Source: Micropterix aruncella
Taxonomy: Eukaryota; Arthropoda; Insecta; Lepidoptera; Micropterigidae
DNA: 64,000 nt
Direction of reading: 5' to 3'
Assembly: GCA_944548615.1 (NCBI GenBank)
Contig: OX155955.1
Coordinates: 11,527,921 to 11,591,920 of the forward strand
Part shown: positions 1 to 11,334 of the stretch, in pieces
How the letters are laid out: the number at the start of each line of letters is the position of its first letter
Position numbering within the stretch: position 1 is the stretch's first letter
Notes under the pieces: model-generated
What the model saw: the letters and a program-made list of their open reading frames with translations, nothing else
Told to the model about the DNA's origin: nothing
Database searches by the model: none
Position numbers and translations under genes: made by a program

Positions 1-742
1 CCAGATATGGCCGCATCGCCTATGTCTCTCTCGCTCTTTCCCATGCATTTTTCTGACGTCATCGCGGTGCTGACTCGCTCCACCTTAGCAAGATTGGCCA
101 TCATCGGCCATTGTGAAGAGTGGCCTTTAGAAATAAAAATATCCGTAAAATGCCGTTGGCCAGGTGTTTTACTAAACGCGTTCAAGAGCTGTTTACAGAC
201 CGTTTTGGATGAATACACTATGTTGAGAAATAAACGTAAATAATAATAATAAATAACGTAAGTAACGTAAACGAGTAGAAACAAATAAACAAACAAACAC
301 TTCTGGAACAGCGCATATCAGAGCACCTACATATCTAAAGACAAGCCCGGACGAGAATCAAAATACGGTGAGGACTATGACTTGCGATTCTCCAGCTTTC
401 TTTTACTGCCTAATTGTCTGCTGCTCCTTATGATGATAGTTTCATGCACCTATCCGCATCGTACGTGCCGTACAAACAGTATTGTCCGAATCGCAGTATT
501 ACGGAATGAGGAGAGTGTGTGCTATGAAAATCAAGCTATTGTCAGTTGCTCATTAATAGAGGATGAAGATTATGAAATACGACAAAGAAAAAGGAAATTG
601 TAAGTTCATGAAGTTACATAGTGCGCACGTGAACGACTTTTGGAACAGATTGTGAATGACGTCATCAGAAATTAGCCGTACGCGCCGAACCGTAGGCGTC
701 GAATCCGATGAGGACCTCCGCGCGCGGGGTTGTAATCCGTAT
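1..742. other. No gene recognised
   Basis: Mixed-composition DNA with short open stretches (7-243 and 382-603, plus strand) that show no family motif and no splice context I can defend. I see no RNA gene, hairpin or tandem repeat before the MITE that begins at 743. Confidence 0.5.
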
Positions 743-946
743 GACGGGTGTTACACGTTCAATCTGGCATCAGTTCAGTCCGTGACCTTGATCATGAACT
801 GACTGATGAGACTGATAGAAATTGTCAAAATGTTTGAAAATCCATCAGTTCAGTCCATCAGTCAACGCGATAAATGATCAGTTTCATGTCAGTCTGACAA
901 ACGTCCCGGATTGAACTGATGCCAGATTGAACGTGTACCACCCGTC
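743..946. mobile_element. 204-bp MITE with ~40-bp terminal inverted repeats
   Basis: The left end (GACGGGTGTTACACGTTCAA, from 743) is matched in reverse complement by the right end (to 946). The arms agree over about 40 bp with few mismatches, including a shared GGCATCAGTTCA block. The inside holds more CAGT/ACTGAT-rich inverted segments. The element is flanked on both sides by TAT (740-742 and 947-949), which may be a 3-bp target duplication. It has no coding capacity, so a transposase elsewhere must have moved it. The superfamily is not certain. Confidence 0.75.
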
Positions 947-949
947 TAT

Positions 950-1822
950 ACGTACGGCGCAGATAGGTGCGCGAGGTCGCGTATAATTTTATAAAATGAA
1001 TCCTAAATTTCGATGACTGCGGCGCGTGCGTTCGCCTTAAACGTCAGAAAAGGGACGTCGTTGGTCTGCTTCCGCACTCTCAGACTCGGTCGTTCTAGAA
1101 ATCGATAATAAGTAGTCAAAATATATAAGTATTGTTTTTTTGGGGAAATTGAAAAATATTTAATATATTGTCCAACAATACAGAAAATTGAAATTGAGAT
1201 AGCTATGATGATAGCCAGACCCCGAAGTGGAGAAGCACCTGAAGAAGAGGAAAAGGGGATGGTACTCTTATTATTAGTAGACCATGATTGTGGCGAGTAG
1301 ATAAGCAAACGTATTATTTCCTAGCGATCCCCCGACAGCCCGCAGCCGTCACTCAGTAGAGGGGAATCTTTTATTTCGTCTATTATACGACTGCGCCTCG
1401 AAGGAGTCGTAAAGATATGCTTTATGGAGCGTTTTCCTAAAGCACCTCTTGCTGTGGAGACCACGTGCGAAATATATACTTCGTCGCGTTATGATTGTGT
1501 GGCATACTTCCGGCGGTTGATGGTGGGAAAATGACAAATTTATTACTTTATATCTGACGGAATAAATGCGTGATACATCAATTCTAAAGGCGTAGGAATG
1601 ATGAAAGATCTTCACGATTTAATGAATGAAGAATAATAAGGATATAAACACAAACACAAATAAACAAACATGGATAAAACCAATGTAAAAGTGCCTGTAC
1701 AATTTTATGACCACCATATCATAGAAGACAGAGTCCAAGGATATTTCTATCGTTGAAAGTTTTTCCAGATAAGAACGTGATAAGACTAAAAATTCCTCAG
1801 ATCCAAAAGACCAAAGTGAGAA
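950..1822. other. No gene recognised
   Basis: Several open frames of 80-100 codons lie on the minus strand (1003-1308, 1349-1615). None has a recognisable domain, and composition does not separate them from background. No repeat shared with the rest of the window was noticed. Confidence 0.4.
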
Positions 1823-2238
1823 CCAAAAAAAATCTGAAGACAAGCTAAATTTAGGATAAAAATATACAATTTGTAGCAATGGGTAATAATCATGATGATG
1901 TACATAGATGAAGCCTATGTAATAGAACTAAATAATATGTAAATAAATAATAAATTATTTATTTGCAGCAGTCAATACAAAAAAATAGACAAAAAACTCA
2001 AATTTTCAAATTGGACCTAAAAAAACAAGAAAAAATCTGAAGACGTGCGGGGGGGGGGGAGGGGGGCTAAATTTAGGATAAAAATAATATAAAAATATAC
2101 AATTTGTAGCAATGGGTAATAATCATGATGATGTACATAGATGAATCCTATGTAATAGAACTTAATAATATGTAAATAAATAATAAATAATTTATTTGCA
2201 GCAGTCAATACAAAAAAATAGACAAAGAACTAAAACTA
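1823..2238. repeat. Tandem duplication, two ~205-bp units
   Basis: Two near-identical units lie head to tail, about 1823-2028 and 2029-2238. Each starts with AATCTGAAGAC, continues through CTAAATTTAGGATAAAAAT and GTAGCAATGGGTAATAATC, and ends with GCAGTCAATACAAAAAAATA. The second unit carries an extra G-tract (about 2049-2067) and a short AATATAAA insertion. The similarity points to a fairly recent local duplication. No coding role is seen. Confidence 0.8.
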
Positions 2239-2328
2239 CAAATGCTGCAAATTAAGGATACTCACCTACTATTGGTACCAATATTTGATGAAATTAAAAT
2301 AAAATAATTAAAAGTGCAAGATATACAT

Positions 2329-2540
2329 ATATAAAATCGAAGACTATCGCGGTTGTTTGACATTATAAATAGGATAGAAAACGAATTTACCGCGTGGAAT
2401 TTGTAGTACCAGACGTTTCGGTGACGTTGTAGCCGCCGTTGTCCAGGGTAGACTCTGGACAACAGCGGCTGCAACGTCACCGAAACGTAGGGTGCTACAA
2501 ATTTCACGCGGTAAATTCGTTTCCTATCCTATTTATAACA
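2329..2540. repeat. Fold-back (snap-back) repeat, copy 1
   Basis: Two arms of about 85 bp are reverse complements of each other, around a centre at about 2450. The left arm runs from ATTATAAATAGGATAG through ACCGCGTGGAATTTGTAG to the motif GACGTTTCGGTGACG; the right arm repeats this backwards. Outside the left arm is an extra tail (AAAATCGAAGACTATCGCGG) that also follows the right arm of the copy near 34.9 kb. No ORF of significance. I classify it as a non-autonomous fold-back element of unknown superfamily. Confidence 0.85.
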
Positions 2541-3099
2541 TACATATATAATCAAACAACAGACGATTCAAGAAGGAATATCCGTACAGCGAATATCTCT
2601 GATTTTTGGGAGTCACAAATAACTATACTATATATCATATGCCAAACGAAACGAACGACAAGTAGTAAAATTAGAATAGTTTGATAACTGCTGACTTATC
2701 AAGGCCTACCCTAAAAAAAGTGTTTTAATAACGGAGAAGACCAATCCCATTTTTTGCCTTGAAGCGTTTGACCAAAAGATCCTATAAAAGTAGTAATATT
2801 AATAATTGGTGATTGTCACTTTGTCGTGTGTTTTTTTAATGTATTTGCTTTATTCCATGTTACAAAATTGCTGAAAAAAGAGATATATTTTGGAATGTGC
2901 GACAGACTCTTGCAATTGTAGGTGAGATACACTTAACCGCAGAAAGGAATCTGCCTTAAAATCGTGACGTTGTGGTGTCAACTGTAATTTAAAATAAATA
3001 AAACACTAAAAACACGCTTTATACAGGCACTTATGTCAATATTTACACTATTTACACTCAATATTTACAAGTCAATATATAATAGGTTTGTTATAACCT

Positions 3100-3458
3100 T
3101 GAAACCTGATCGTGTTCAAAGTCCATTATGTGACCTTTCTCACAAGTGCAAACACGACTATGATACGATATTCTATCATGGAATGCCAGTTTCTGTCTTC
3201 CGGCTTCATCATCAGACCTTGAAAATTTATCGTGGTCAAAGTCCATTACAAGACTTTTCTAACAAGTTCAAACACGGCTATGATACGATATTCCATCATG
3301 GAATGCCAGTGCCTATCTTCCGGCTTCATCATCAGACCTTGAAACCTAATCGTGGTCAAAGTTCATTCCAAGACTTTTCTAACAAGTCCAAACACAGCTA
3401 TGATACGATGTTCCATCATGAAGTTAAAGGTCATATCTTCCGACTCCATCATCAGATC
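3100..3458 (+). repeat. 120-bp tandem repeat, 3 units, in open frame
   Basis: Three units start near 3100, 3220 and 3340, so the period is exactly 120 bp or 40 codons. Each contains TTCAAACACGGCTATGATAC-like and CTTCATCATCAGACCTTGAA-like segments. The plus strand stays open over all three, giving a 162-codon frame (3033-3521) whose repeat includes SNKFKHGYDTIFHHGMP and IFRLHHQTLK. I do not recognise the peptide. The open frame could be a by-product of a period divisible by three, since each unit would inherit the frame of the founder. Confidence 0.8.
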
Positions 3459-3838
3459 AGTTCGACAGTACCATATTATTGTATTGTCATCAGAACTACA
3501 TACAGCTGCCAATTTTCATGACGCTACGATCCTTGGAAGAGGGTTAAATTAGGTACCTTAGATTCCATTACATAGTTACATACAGGTCGACCTAATAAAA
3601 GCGTGTTAAAAAATAATGTGCAGGCGTGAAAATGTCTCGTTTGGCGAAGAGGTCACGCGACGCTCTCCAACGATTAGCCATCTGTAAATCTCTCGTGGGC
3701 TGTTCAATCATAGTGCGAGCAACACATCGCAGTCTACCTACCGTTGCACCCTTTATCGATATCCGCGCATTGTTGCCCGACGTGTCGGCGCCGGTTGACA
3801 ACACAACTATATTCGGTGGTCACGATATATATAAAAAC
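3459..3838. other. GC-richer stretch, open on both strands, unrecognised
   Basis: From about 3600 to 3840 the DNA is richer in GC than its surroundings, and both strands stay open for about 70 codons (3626-3841 plus; 3592-3804 minus). Neither translation shows a motif I know. It ends where a dispersed repeat begins at 3840. Confidence 0.35.
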
Positions 3839-3839
3839 T

Positions 3840-4062
3840 AGATGCGCCCCGCGGTTTCACCCGCGTGGTGATGGAAAATTGTGATAATGATGATAGAAAA
3901 CTGTATATCTTTATAAATTGTGTGTTATTCTGATGTGTAAGCTATATTATTGTAAAGTTTCATCAAAATCCATTCAATAGTTTTTACGTGAAAGAGTAAC
4001 AAACATCCATACATACATTTTTACAAACTTTCGCGTTTATATAGTAGTAGGATTGGTTGGGT
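3840..4062 (+). repeat. Dispersed repeat of lepidopteran type
   Basis: It begins CTAGATGCGCCCCGCGGTTT and ends with ACAAACTTTCGCGTTTATA followed by TAGTAGGAT. The internal block TTACGTGAAAGAGTAACAAA is one I associate with very common interspersed repeats in moth and butterfly genomes. No coding content. The class (Helitron-related or SINE-like) is not settled from this copy. Confidence 0.55.
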
Positions 4063-6099
4063 CACCTTTAGGACTTTCCCGGCAAGTAAACAAGCCCCCC
4101 ACCCCTGCGCCAACCTTTAACCCCCTCCCCCTCATTCTATCGCCTTATTATCCACAATATTATATATCGGATACCGTCATAGCGGTAATAAGAAGAAAAT
4201 GAAGGCAAAGAAGCTTAAAAGCCACTGTCATGGGTAGAGGAATCAAAATCTAATGGCTTAAAATATCAATGATTTGACGCTGAAGTAACCAGTGTAAACT
4301 TAATTTAAGCGGTCTTATACTCGTATGTATATGTTGATTCTTTTTATCTTTTTATCATACCAACGGGAAAATTATTTAAATCATTTTACTTTTCAATCAA
4401 ATATTTTTTTTTATCTCCACCATAATTTGATGCCTTTGGCCCTTCAATTGTTTTCCCCTCGTTTAAAAGTAATTACTTTGACTTAAGCGCAATTATTTAT
4501 GCAACCAAAAGCGTACCTAATCAATTATTAAACAATACCCAAAAAGTGGTTAAAAATTGTGAATCTATAGTCTAAAGTCTATTTATAGCGTTATCTATAC
4601 CAATCCATTTTCTTAAGCTTTGATTCTTTCTCTTGAAGAAATTTCTAAATGGCGCTTAAGTCAATTATGCTTTCCATATTCGATATCATAATTCAGAATT
4701 GATAATAATCCTGTCTATTTAAATGTCTACGTTACAATTCAAGCGACCATCGTTGGAATCGAAAAAGGACCATTTGCAGCCGTAATAAAAGCACCAAAAT
4801 GATAATAATAGAAGGAAATGGAAAGAAAGGTTCGGAGATTATCCATCTCACAACCTATATATATCCTTCCGAGGAATTTGCATACTATAGTTATTTTATT
4901 CTGTGGTGGTTTTATGCTGATCTGAGTTAGTAACCGATTTAGAAGCGTTTTTGTATAATGAATGATTTTTTGAGATGCTTCGCTTGGACAGATTTAAATA
5001 GTAAAAAATGTTAGATCACCCCGTTTGGATCTGGTAGAACGATTTAACCGAATCTATTAAAATGATAAAATTGCACTATTTTATTACTGGGAAATTCAGT
5101 GCAAAAAAACTGTTTGCTAGATACCTATATTAATTTTACTATAATATGACTTTAAGAAAAAACTATTTAACTTTTGCTGACGTGGCAGTAAAGAAGTAGA
5201 AAAGGAAAAAATCCAGTTCTCGCAGTAAAACACACCGCGCCGAGTTCATCTTCGCGAAAATCTCTTACCTATTCCTCGCTCATATATCCGCTAAACATTC
5301 TCATAACTTTAGCGAAATTGTGTGTTAAATGGTGCACGTCTGAATATATATTCGCCGTTCGCGCATTCGGATATTCATACATTCAGAAAAAAGGCTCTTT
5401 CATACACTTTTTACACCCCTCGTAGGCCGATAAATCTAACCAAACAGCTGTCGAAACGGCGCCATGCTGTTTTTTATTAAGCGAGAAAAATATTGGGGAA
5501 TATTGCACGAAAGTCGGGTTCACTTGTTTTATATTGCGACATTGTGTAAGATATTATTTATTTATTTAATTTAATTAAAGTTGGAAGTGGATTCATTACA
5601 TTATATTACTTATGGTAATTGAAATTAATATACTTATTAGCCGTTGTGGTTTACAAATGTGCGTATTTTTCAACAAATTATTATTATACTGTTGAAAATA
5701 GCATTTCTAAAACGTGTCGTTACCACTAATAATTACATTACTGTTATTATAAGTGGTTATAGGGAAAACTCAAACCAGTGCATAGCATACCCCTATGGCA
5801 GAAAGCAATAGCTGCAATAAAAATAAGATTGGACGCTGTCAAAGCAATGTATCGGCCATACGACAATCCGCAATCTCATTTCGCACTTGTCGCTGCCCAC
5901 CGAGTCGCAATAAATAACCGCATCTTGAAATATATTTCTCGATACGTGAAGCTGCATAAAACATGAACTGCCGTCCGCTACGGATAGAAAGTAGATATTC
6001 CCAATAAATACTTCAAGGGATATTTCCGAATATAAATTATTGTCAGGTATTTAGTAGCAGCCTTACTTACGAAGAGGAATTGACGAAGAATTGGTAAGT
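4063..6099. other. AT-rich intergenic DNA, nothing recognised
   Basis: About 2 kb with a C-rich patch at 4095-4135 just after the preceding repeat. A short open frame at 5778-5966 (62 codons, plus) shows no domain. No RNA gene or long inverted repeat was seen. Confidence 0.5.
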
Positions 6100-6188
6100 G
6101 ATATCAATATATAAGCATAATATTTTGTAACAGGTTACCACATAGAGATATCAATATAAAAGCATAATATTTTGTAACAGGTTACCAA
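6100..6188. repeat. 47-bp tandem duplication
   Basis: The unit GATATCAATATATAAGCATA...AACAGGTTACCA occurs at 6100-6146 and again at 6147-6188 with one or two substitutions. It is a simple local duplication with no coding meaning that I can see. Confidence 0.8.
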
Positions 6189-6595
6189 GGGAGTTAAAAA
6201 TATACAAACGCTTGCACTATTTAAAAAATTAACCAAGATTTTTTTGTTACAAAAGTGTTTATATGGCACAGTTTAAAAAAAATATATTCACAATCGACTA
6301 CTTGAATTTATTTTGTTTTTTTACACTTTTTGAATTTGGCTTATTTAGAACAATTAATTTTATAGACCATTTATTTACTAATTTTGTGAGATCATTTAGA
6401 AATATTGATTTTATTTTTATATGTTTTATCTTTGATTATATATTTTTTTGAAGATTATTCAAAAGATTTTTCTTTCTTTTCTATATATTTAGTTTTTTTT
6501 TGATAATGTCGTGAATTTGGTGTTTTAGTGTTATATATTTCTTATTTCTATTTTTAATATTTAGACAACAAAATGGTTGATTTTTTAAAGTTTAT

Positions 6596-6830
6596 CTATA
6601 CTAATATTATAAAGAGGTAAAGTTTGTGAGGTTGTAGGAAGTAATCTCTGGATCTACTGAACCGATTTTAAAAATTCGTTTACCAATAGAAAGCCACGTT
6701 ATGTGTGAGTGTTATAGGCTATATATTCATCCGAAAAATGAAAAGACTTTTTCGTGGTAGTCGGATTTGCAAAGTAAGTAGGAGAAAAAACGGTCGAACG
6801 AAAACGTTTCTAACTAGAGAGATATATGAT
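6596..6830 (+). repeat. Dispersed repeat, ACTAATATTATAAAGAGG type
   Basis: The block starts CTATACTAATATTATAAAGA and continues with AATCTCTGGATCTACTGAAC, CGATTTTAAAAATTCGTTTA and TATAGGCTATATATTCATCC. I recognise this order of blocks as a widespread interspersed repeat of lepidopteran genomes, often linked to Helitron-like or LINE-derived sequence. Only one copy lies in this window, so its limits are approximate. Confidence 0.55.
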
Positions 6831-8183
6831 TAGGTTCTAGAGAAAAGTTGTAGAGCTTGGTAATGCCTACAAAAAAGTCAGCGACAGCATATATGTACAA
6901 ATTTTATATTTAAGTCTCAAAAAGTAGTTTTTTATATTAAAAAAATAATTTAAATCGTTAGGTCATGTTTATTTGTCATATTATCAACAAATATGAATTC
7001 ATATAAAAATAAGTAAATTTATCGTCTCAAGTGTTTAAAATAAAAGACTTTTCCCTTTTACTGCTGGTTAGTAAAACTATTAAAAATAGGTACTACGTTG
7101 TAGCACTTATTTTTACTAGTTTTCCAAGAAATAAATTAAAAACCAGCTGGTAAAGGATCTAAGCGAAGGATATATCTATATTTGAGATGAAATGCTTGAA
7201 ATACTTGCCAATTCGGAGGGAAACATCATCAAACATGCATCGAAACGCAGTACTATCAAAATAGCCTGTTTTACTATTTCAGTGAATATGTAAATACTGC
7301 ACGCTGCCAGACTGGTAAAATAAAGAAAGTAAATATTCTGATAAAGTCGCCGGGCGAATTCAAAGACTCCTTTGAGCGCAGTATGTGGCCCGGAGGGCGG
7401 ACAAGATGGCTTCGCATCCTTCCGTCTTTTTTTGAGCGCGCTTTTACTCCCTAGCCACATCCGGTTTTGCTTTCTGCCCGAAACATTGACGGAAACGTGC
7501 TTTTCTGTAGCGTGATAGGCCAGCAGGGATCTTAACGCAAGGTGTCACTTCAGTTAACCCTGGACGGGTAATGAGAAAAGTTTCACTGTGAATAATGGTG
7601 GGTTTGCTTAACCCAGAAATATTTATTCTATTCTGTTTCTTATATTTCATAAATTCTCACGGCCCTTACTTGATATTTAATGTTGTATATAAGTGATGTG
7701 TAAAATAATATTCCAAATATATTTTTTCGCGTATTATGAAAGCGCAAAAACAACAAATTCATTATATTGTGTAGACCAATCACATTTAAGAAACTTGTGA
7801 TACTATATATAACAAGCCTAGAAGAATATTTCTTACCTCTAAATATTAGACAAGATATAAAAACAAAGTCAAAACAGTTTTTGTAAGTCGTTAAGGCAAT
7901 TTCAAAACTTATATACCTAACGCCAATTTACTTGGAAACTTTGAAAACCCTCAAAATTATTTTTAATAGTTTGCAAATCAAGGAAATTAATTGATATAAA
8001 CAACAAAAAACATTTCATAACCCATTCGAAACCGACTGCACACCTTGTGTGCATTGCAAAAAGCATTTCCTAGCCAAAAAGACCGGTTGCCTACCGTGTG
8101 TCCAACGCTATTGAATTGCAATTATCATCCAGTATGGAAAAAGCAGCCGTCAGGGCAAGACTGGTTTAAAACAAAAAATATCT
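6831..8183. other. No gene recognised; possible upstream piggyBac debris
   Basis: AT-rich, with a GC-richer patch at about 7340-7570 that holds two short minus-strand frames without a known motif. From about 8030, just before the piggyBac-like tail, a plus-strand frame has Cys pairs (PCVHCKKHF...GCLPCVQRY) before a stop. It may be degraded transposase sequence, but I could not confirm that. Confidence 0.35.
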
Positions 8184-8405
8184 TTGAAGTGTGTGACAAT
8201 GAAATTCGAAGTTGGTTTCAATTTAGCCCCTAAAATGATTGACCCCAAGCCAGCCACACATGATAAGAATAGAAAAGTGCAAAGAAAGATTTGTCGACAA
8301 TGCTTCAAAGACGGTAAATATAGACGCACTAATTACTCTTGCCCTGCTTGTGTTGGTAACCCTGGATTATGTTTTGGAGATTGTTTCAAGGTTTATTTTA
8401 TCATT
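8184..8405 (+). pseudogene. piggyBac-like transposase, C-terminal zinc-ribbon fragment
   Basis: The frame from 8184 carries a Cys-rich tail: KICRQCFKDGKYRR, then SCPACVGNPGLCFGDCF. The spacing C-x2-C-x12-C-x2-C-x6-C-x3-C, with a basic linker (DKNRKVQRK) before it, matches the C-terminal Cys-rich domain of piggyBac-family (DDE_Tnp_1_7) transposases, which helps the enzyme bind element ends. The catalytic Asp domain is missing upstream, where stops intervene. This is therefore a dead 3-prime fragment. A MITE lies about 90 bp downstream. No TTAA-flanked ends were found. Confidence 0.7.
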
Positions 8406-8490
8406 ATGCACAACAAAGTAATGGTCGTCCTTCCAGAAAAAAATCTAACCTTATACTGCTTCTTAAAAAAAAAATATATATATTAAGGTA

Positions 8491-8883
8491 TACGGGGTGT
8501 TATTACTGCACGGGCATTTTTTTATGTGTGTACAACGTGGTAAGCAACTTTTGATATTTTTTTTTGGAATAAATATATTTTTAGATTTGTTTAAATTTGA
8601 AAATTTGAAGAAGTTGTCTGTTAAATAAAGGTTTGAGAAGCGTTTGAGCGCGCTTCGCCATCTAGCGGTAGGTAATAAGTCGTAAATAAACAATATCAGC
8701 GACATTTTACCAACCGCTAGATAGCGCATCGTGATCATAGCATTTCATACTATTTAAAAAAAAATATATATTTATTTTATTTTTAATTTTTTAGTTATTT
8801 TCCAAAAAAAAATATTTAAAGTTGCTTACTTCGTTGTACTGAGTCACCCATAAAAAATGGCCTTGCAGTAATAACACCACGTA
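8491..8883. mobile_element. TA-flanked MITE, copy 1 (393 bp)
   Basis: Terminal inverted repeats of about 60 bp: the left begins TACGGGGTGTTATTACTGCA (8491), and the right (to 8883) is its reverse complement with few changes, also sharing a GTAAGCAACTTT block. In the middle is a second inverted pair built on GCGC..GCCATCTAGCGGTAGG (about 8646-8730). TA flanks both ends, as expected for Tc1/mariner-type insertion. No ORF of its own. Copies 2 and 3 are at 12207 and 56091. Confidence 0.85.
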
Positions 8884-9740
8884 TGTATTATATTTAGGTA
8901 TATCTATATTCTTCATTATTAAACCTAAAATAACGATTTCATGTTACCTGGCTATTTTTGGAACAAATGTTATTGAATTTAATACTGTGTTTTTTTATTT
9001 TATTTTACATTGCAATCCTCGTGTTCAATCCGTTTATTGCAATAAAAACAATCTGAGGAGCTACCTGCACATACGGCGTCCAATCGTATTGTTTGAACAA
9101 AGCGATTTACAAAGCGAGCGATTTCTATTGCAAACAGGGTTTTATATTAAAAATGGTCAATATAAAGCAAAAAAAAACATTTGAATTCCAGGGATGGTCT
9201 CCAAAAATATGTGCTGTTTCGAATGGCTTAAGTTAAAAACGTCTGCAATATAATTAACAACGGAGCTGACATAATAAAAGATAGAGTTATTTAATTGTCT
9301 TTAAACATAAAGAATAAACGCTATAGGAGTAACATATGCATTCAAGATTTTTCACAATATCATAAGTATATATTTCTAACCTAAATTCATTACCTGGCAT
9401 AACGAAGTTTTATTTATTAATATGCCCTCTTGCAACTCATAAATTTCTGCATTTCAAATTTATGATCAAAACAATTTTGAATCCTTGAATTGAAAAAAAA
9501 TTGCGGGTTGTGATATGTAATGCGGCATATCGGTTAAATATGTTAAACCGATTATTATTTTTAACAAACCCATTGACGATGAAATTTCCTGATTTTAGGT
9601 AAAATAGTAGTATAGTACCAATTTTTAAAGGTGGAGATCAAGAAGAACAATTAAATAAAGTTTCTGTTAACAAATTAATAAATAAATTAAAGCAAAAGCC
9701 ACTTTACCATAATACAAAACTGGATACACGTAAGTCATCC
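8884..9740. other. No gene recognised
   Basis: AT-rich DNA. One short plus-strand frame (8987-9184) has no recognisable motif. No repeat shared with the rest of the window was noticed. Confidence 0.45.
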
Positions 9741-9819
9741 GAAAGCACGTTACGCCACCCTGAAATTACTTCCGATTTCTTTAACCAAGACTTCCGTTCT
9801 GCCAGGTGGCGAAATACAG

Positions 9820-10220
9820 ATGCGGATGCCCAGACGATTGAAAACGTCCAGAGTTATAAGGAGAAGGTCGACGTCTGCAGCAGGAATTTTGGTAGCAGAA
9901 CGGATCAAGGAGCCTGAGGACACCTCTACGACGAGCGAAGAAGATATTAAAGCGAGTTTAGAAGGAACAATTTCACGGGAGCAACGAGTGTGCGCTTCGC
10001 GCCGCTGCCGAGCGTTTACTGGTGACCGCAACCAAGCCGCGCATATTTGCGTGCTTGAAAGAGATGGAAATATCGGCGAAATTATCGATTTTCAACTATT
10101 TAACAAACGAATTTCCGAGCGGGAAGCCTACATACGAGATCGAACTCCACGGAGTGATTCTGAAGCGTATACAGGCTTTTTCACTATTTTACACGTATCT
10201 AAATAATTAAGAATAAAGAG
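9820..10220 (+). other. Unrecognised open region with nearby polyadenylation signal
   Basis: A 128-codon plus frame (9820-10206) is acidic and Ser/Thr-rich in its first half (EPEDTSTTSEEDIKASLEG). A second plus frame (from about 9970, listed from its ATG at 10022) reads KPRIFACLKEMEISAKLSIF and ends at 10210. AATAAAG follows at 10211. A 93-codon minus frame overlaps (9750-10031). The GC content is higher than in the surroundings. It could be a decayed gene with one frameshift, a terminal exon, or transposon debris. I know no homologue. Confidence 0.3.
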
Positions 10221-11334
10221 CACATTAAGTTCAATACAATTTTATTGCAATTTTAACATCGGTACTACGGAGAAATGAATCTGCGAAACCATTTCTCCCG
10301 GAATGTCAATAGCACCGATTGGCACCTAGCTTGCCCAATAATAATTTCCAACCTCCTGGTCACCACTCCAGAATTGTTATGCCTGCAGAGCATAATTCTA
10401 GGATATAAGATACAGTGATGATATGACTTGCTTTTCTCCTTTGCAGGCTCCGCAGTGCGAATTTCACCCTGAGTAATTTACAAAGCAATTAAGCGTCGGT
10501 TTCAAAAAGCCTAAACGCAACTGTCACTTTCGATGCCTCCTTCACGCAACTCAAGCACCCCATTCATTTACATACCCGGACAAAAACTCAGAACCGACGA
10601 ATAACTTCGAAGTACAACGAGGAGCAACTGAACGAGCGAAGAGTTTAGTAGAATCCTATAAGAAATAAAGCTAAAGAGACACTAAAGAATCATATATGTG
10701 AGTGTAACTTTATTTAACGTTCTAACTGGCATCCTAGCATCAACTGTATTTACTCTTCGCACGTAACCAAATTCATCGTTTTGAAAATGAAAGCAGAAAG
10801 GGCACATTTGGTTTAGCGTCGATTGCAGAAACCTATTGTAAAAAAGTAGCCAAAATTGCTTAAAAGCAGTTGCATACATTTACAATTTGATATTAGTTCA
10901 TACATATTTACATAATTACAACAACTTAAATGTCGCCTTGATACAGGTTATAGCCTAGTTAGGTGACATTAAAATAAGGTAACTGACAACAGTTTCTGGC
11001 ATATCTTGTTATCAGTTTTTGCTACTCGATTTTTGTCTATGGCATTATAATTGTACATGTCCATTTTACTGTAGATGATTATGAATAATAAATTAATTAA
11101 ACAAATAATAAATTGAGGCACCGCACTTTAAATTAGGTTGATTGTGGGTAGTGATAATTATTGACGGTATTGATAGTTTCAAAATTGATAGATGCTTCAT
11201 AATATAACTTAATTACATTGATAATTTCAAAATTTAATAAATCTGCAAATTACAAAATAAACGAAGACCTCCGTAATATCTTTGATTTGTCTAAGCGGCA
11301 AGGGCTTAAAATAAATACCGCTTCGTCTTCATAC
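10221..11334. other. No gene recognised
   Basis: AT-rich sequence with a short self-complementary patch at about 10270-10300 (GGAGAAATG ... CATTTCTCC). One minus-strand frame (10682-10879, 65 codons) shows no family motif. Confidence 0.45.

Noticed and set aside
3100..3458. CRISPR-like array
   Set aside because: The 120-bp units are contiguous tandem repeats without spacers, in a eukaryotic sequence.
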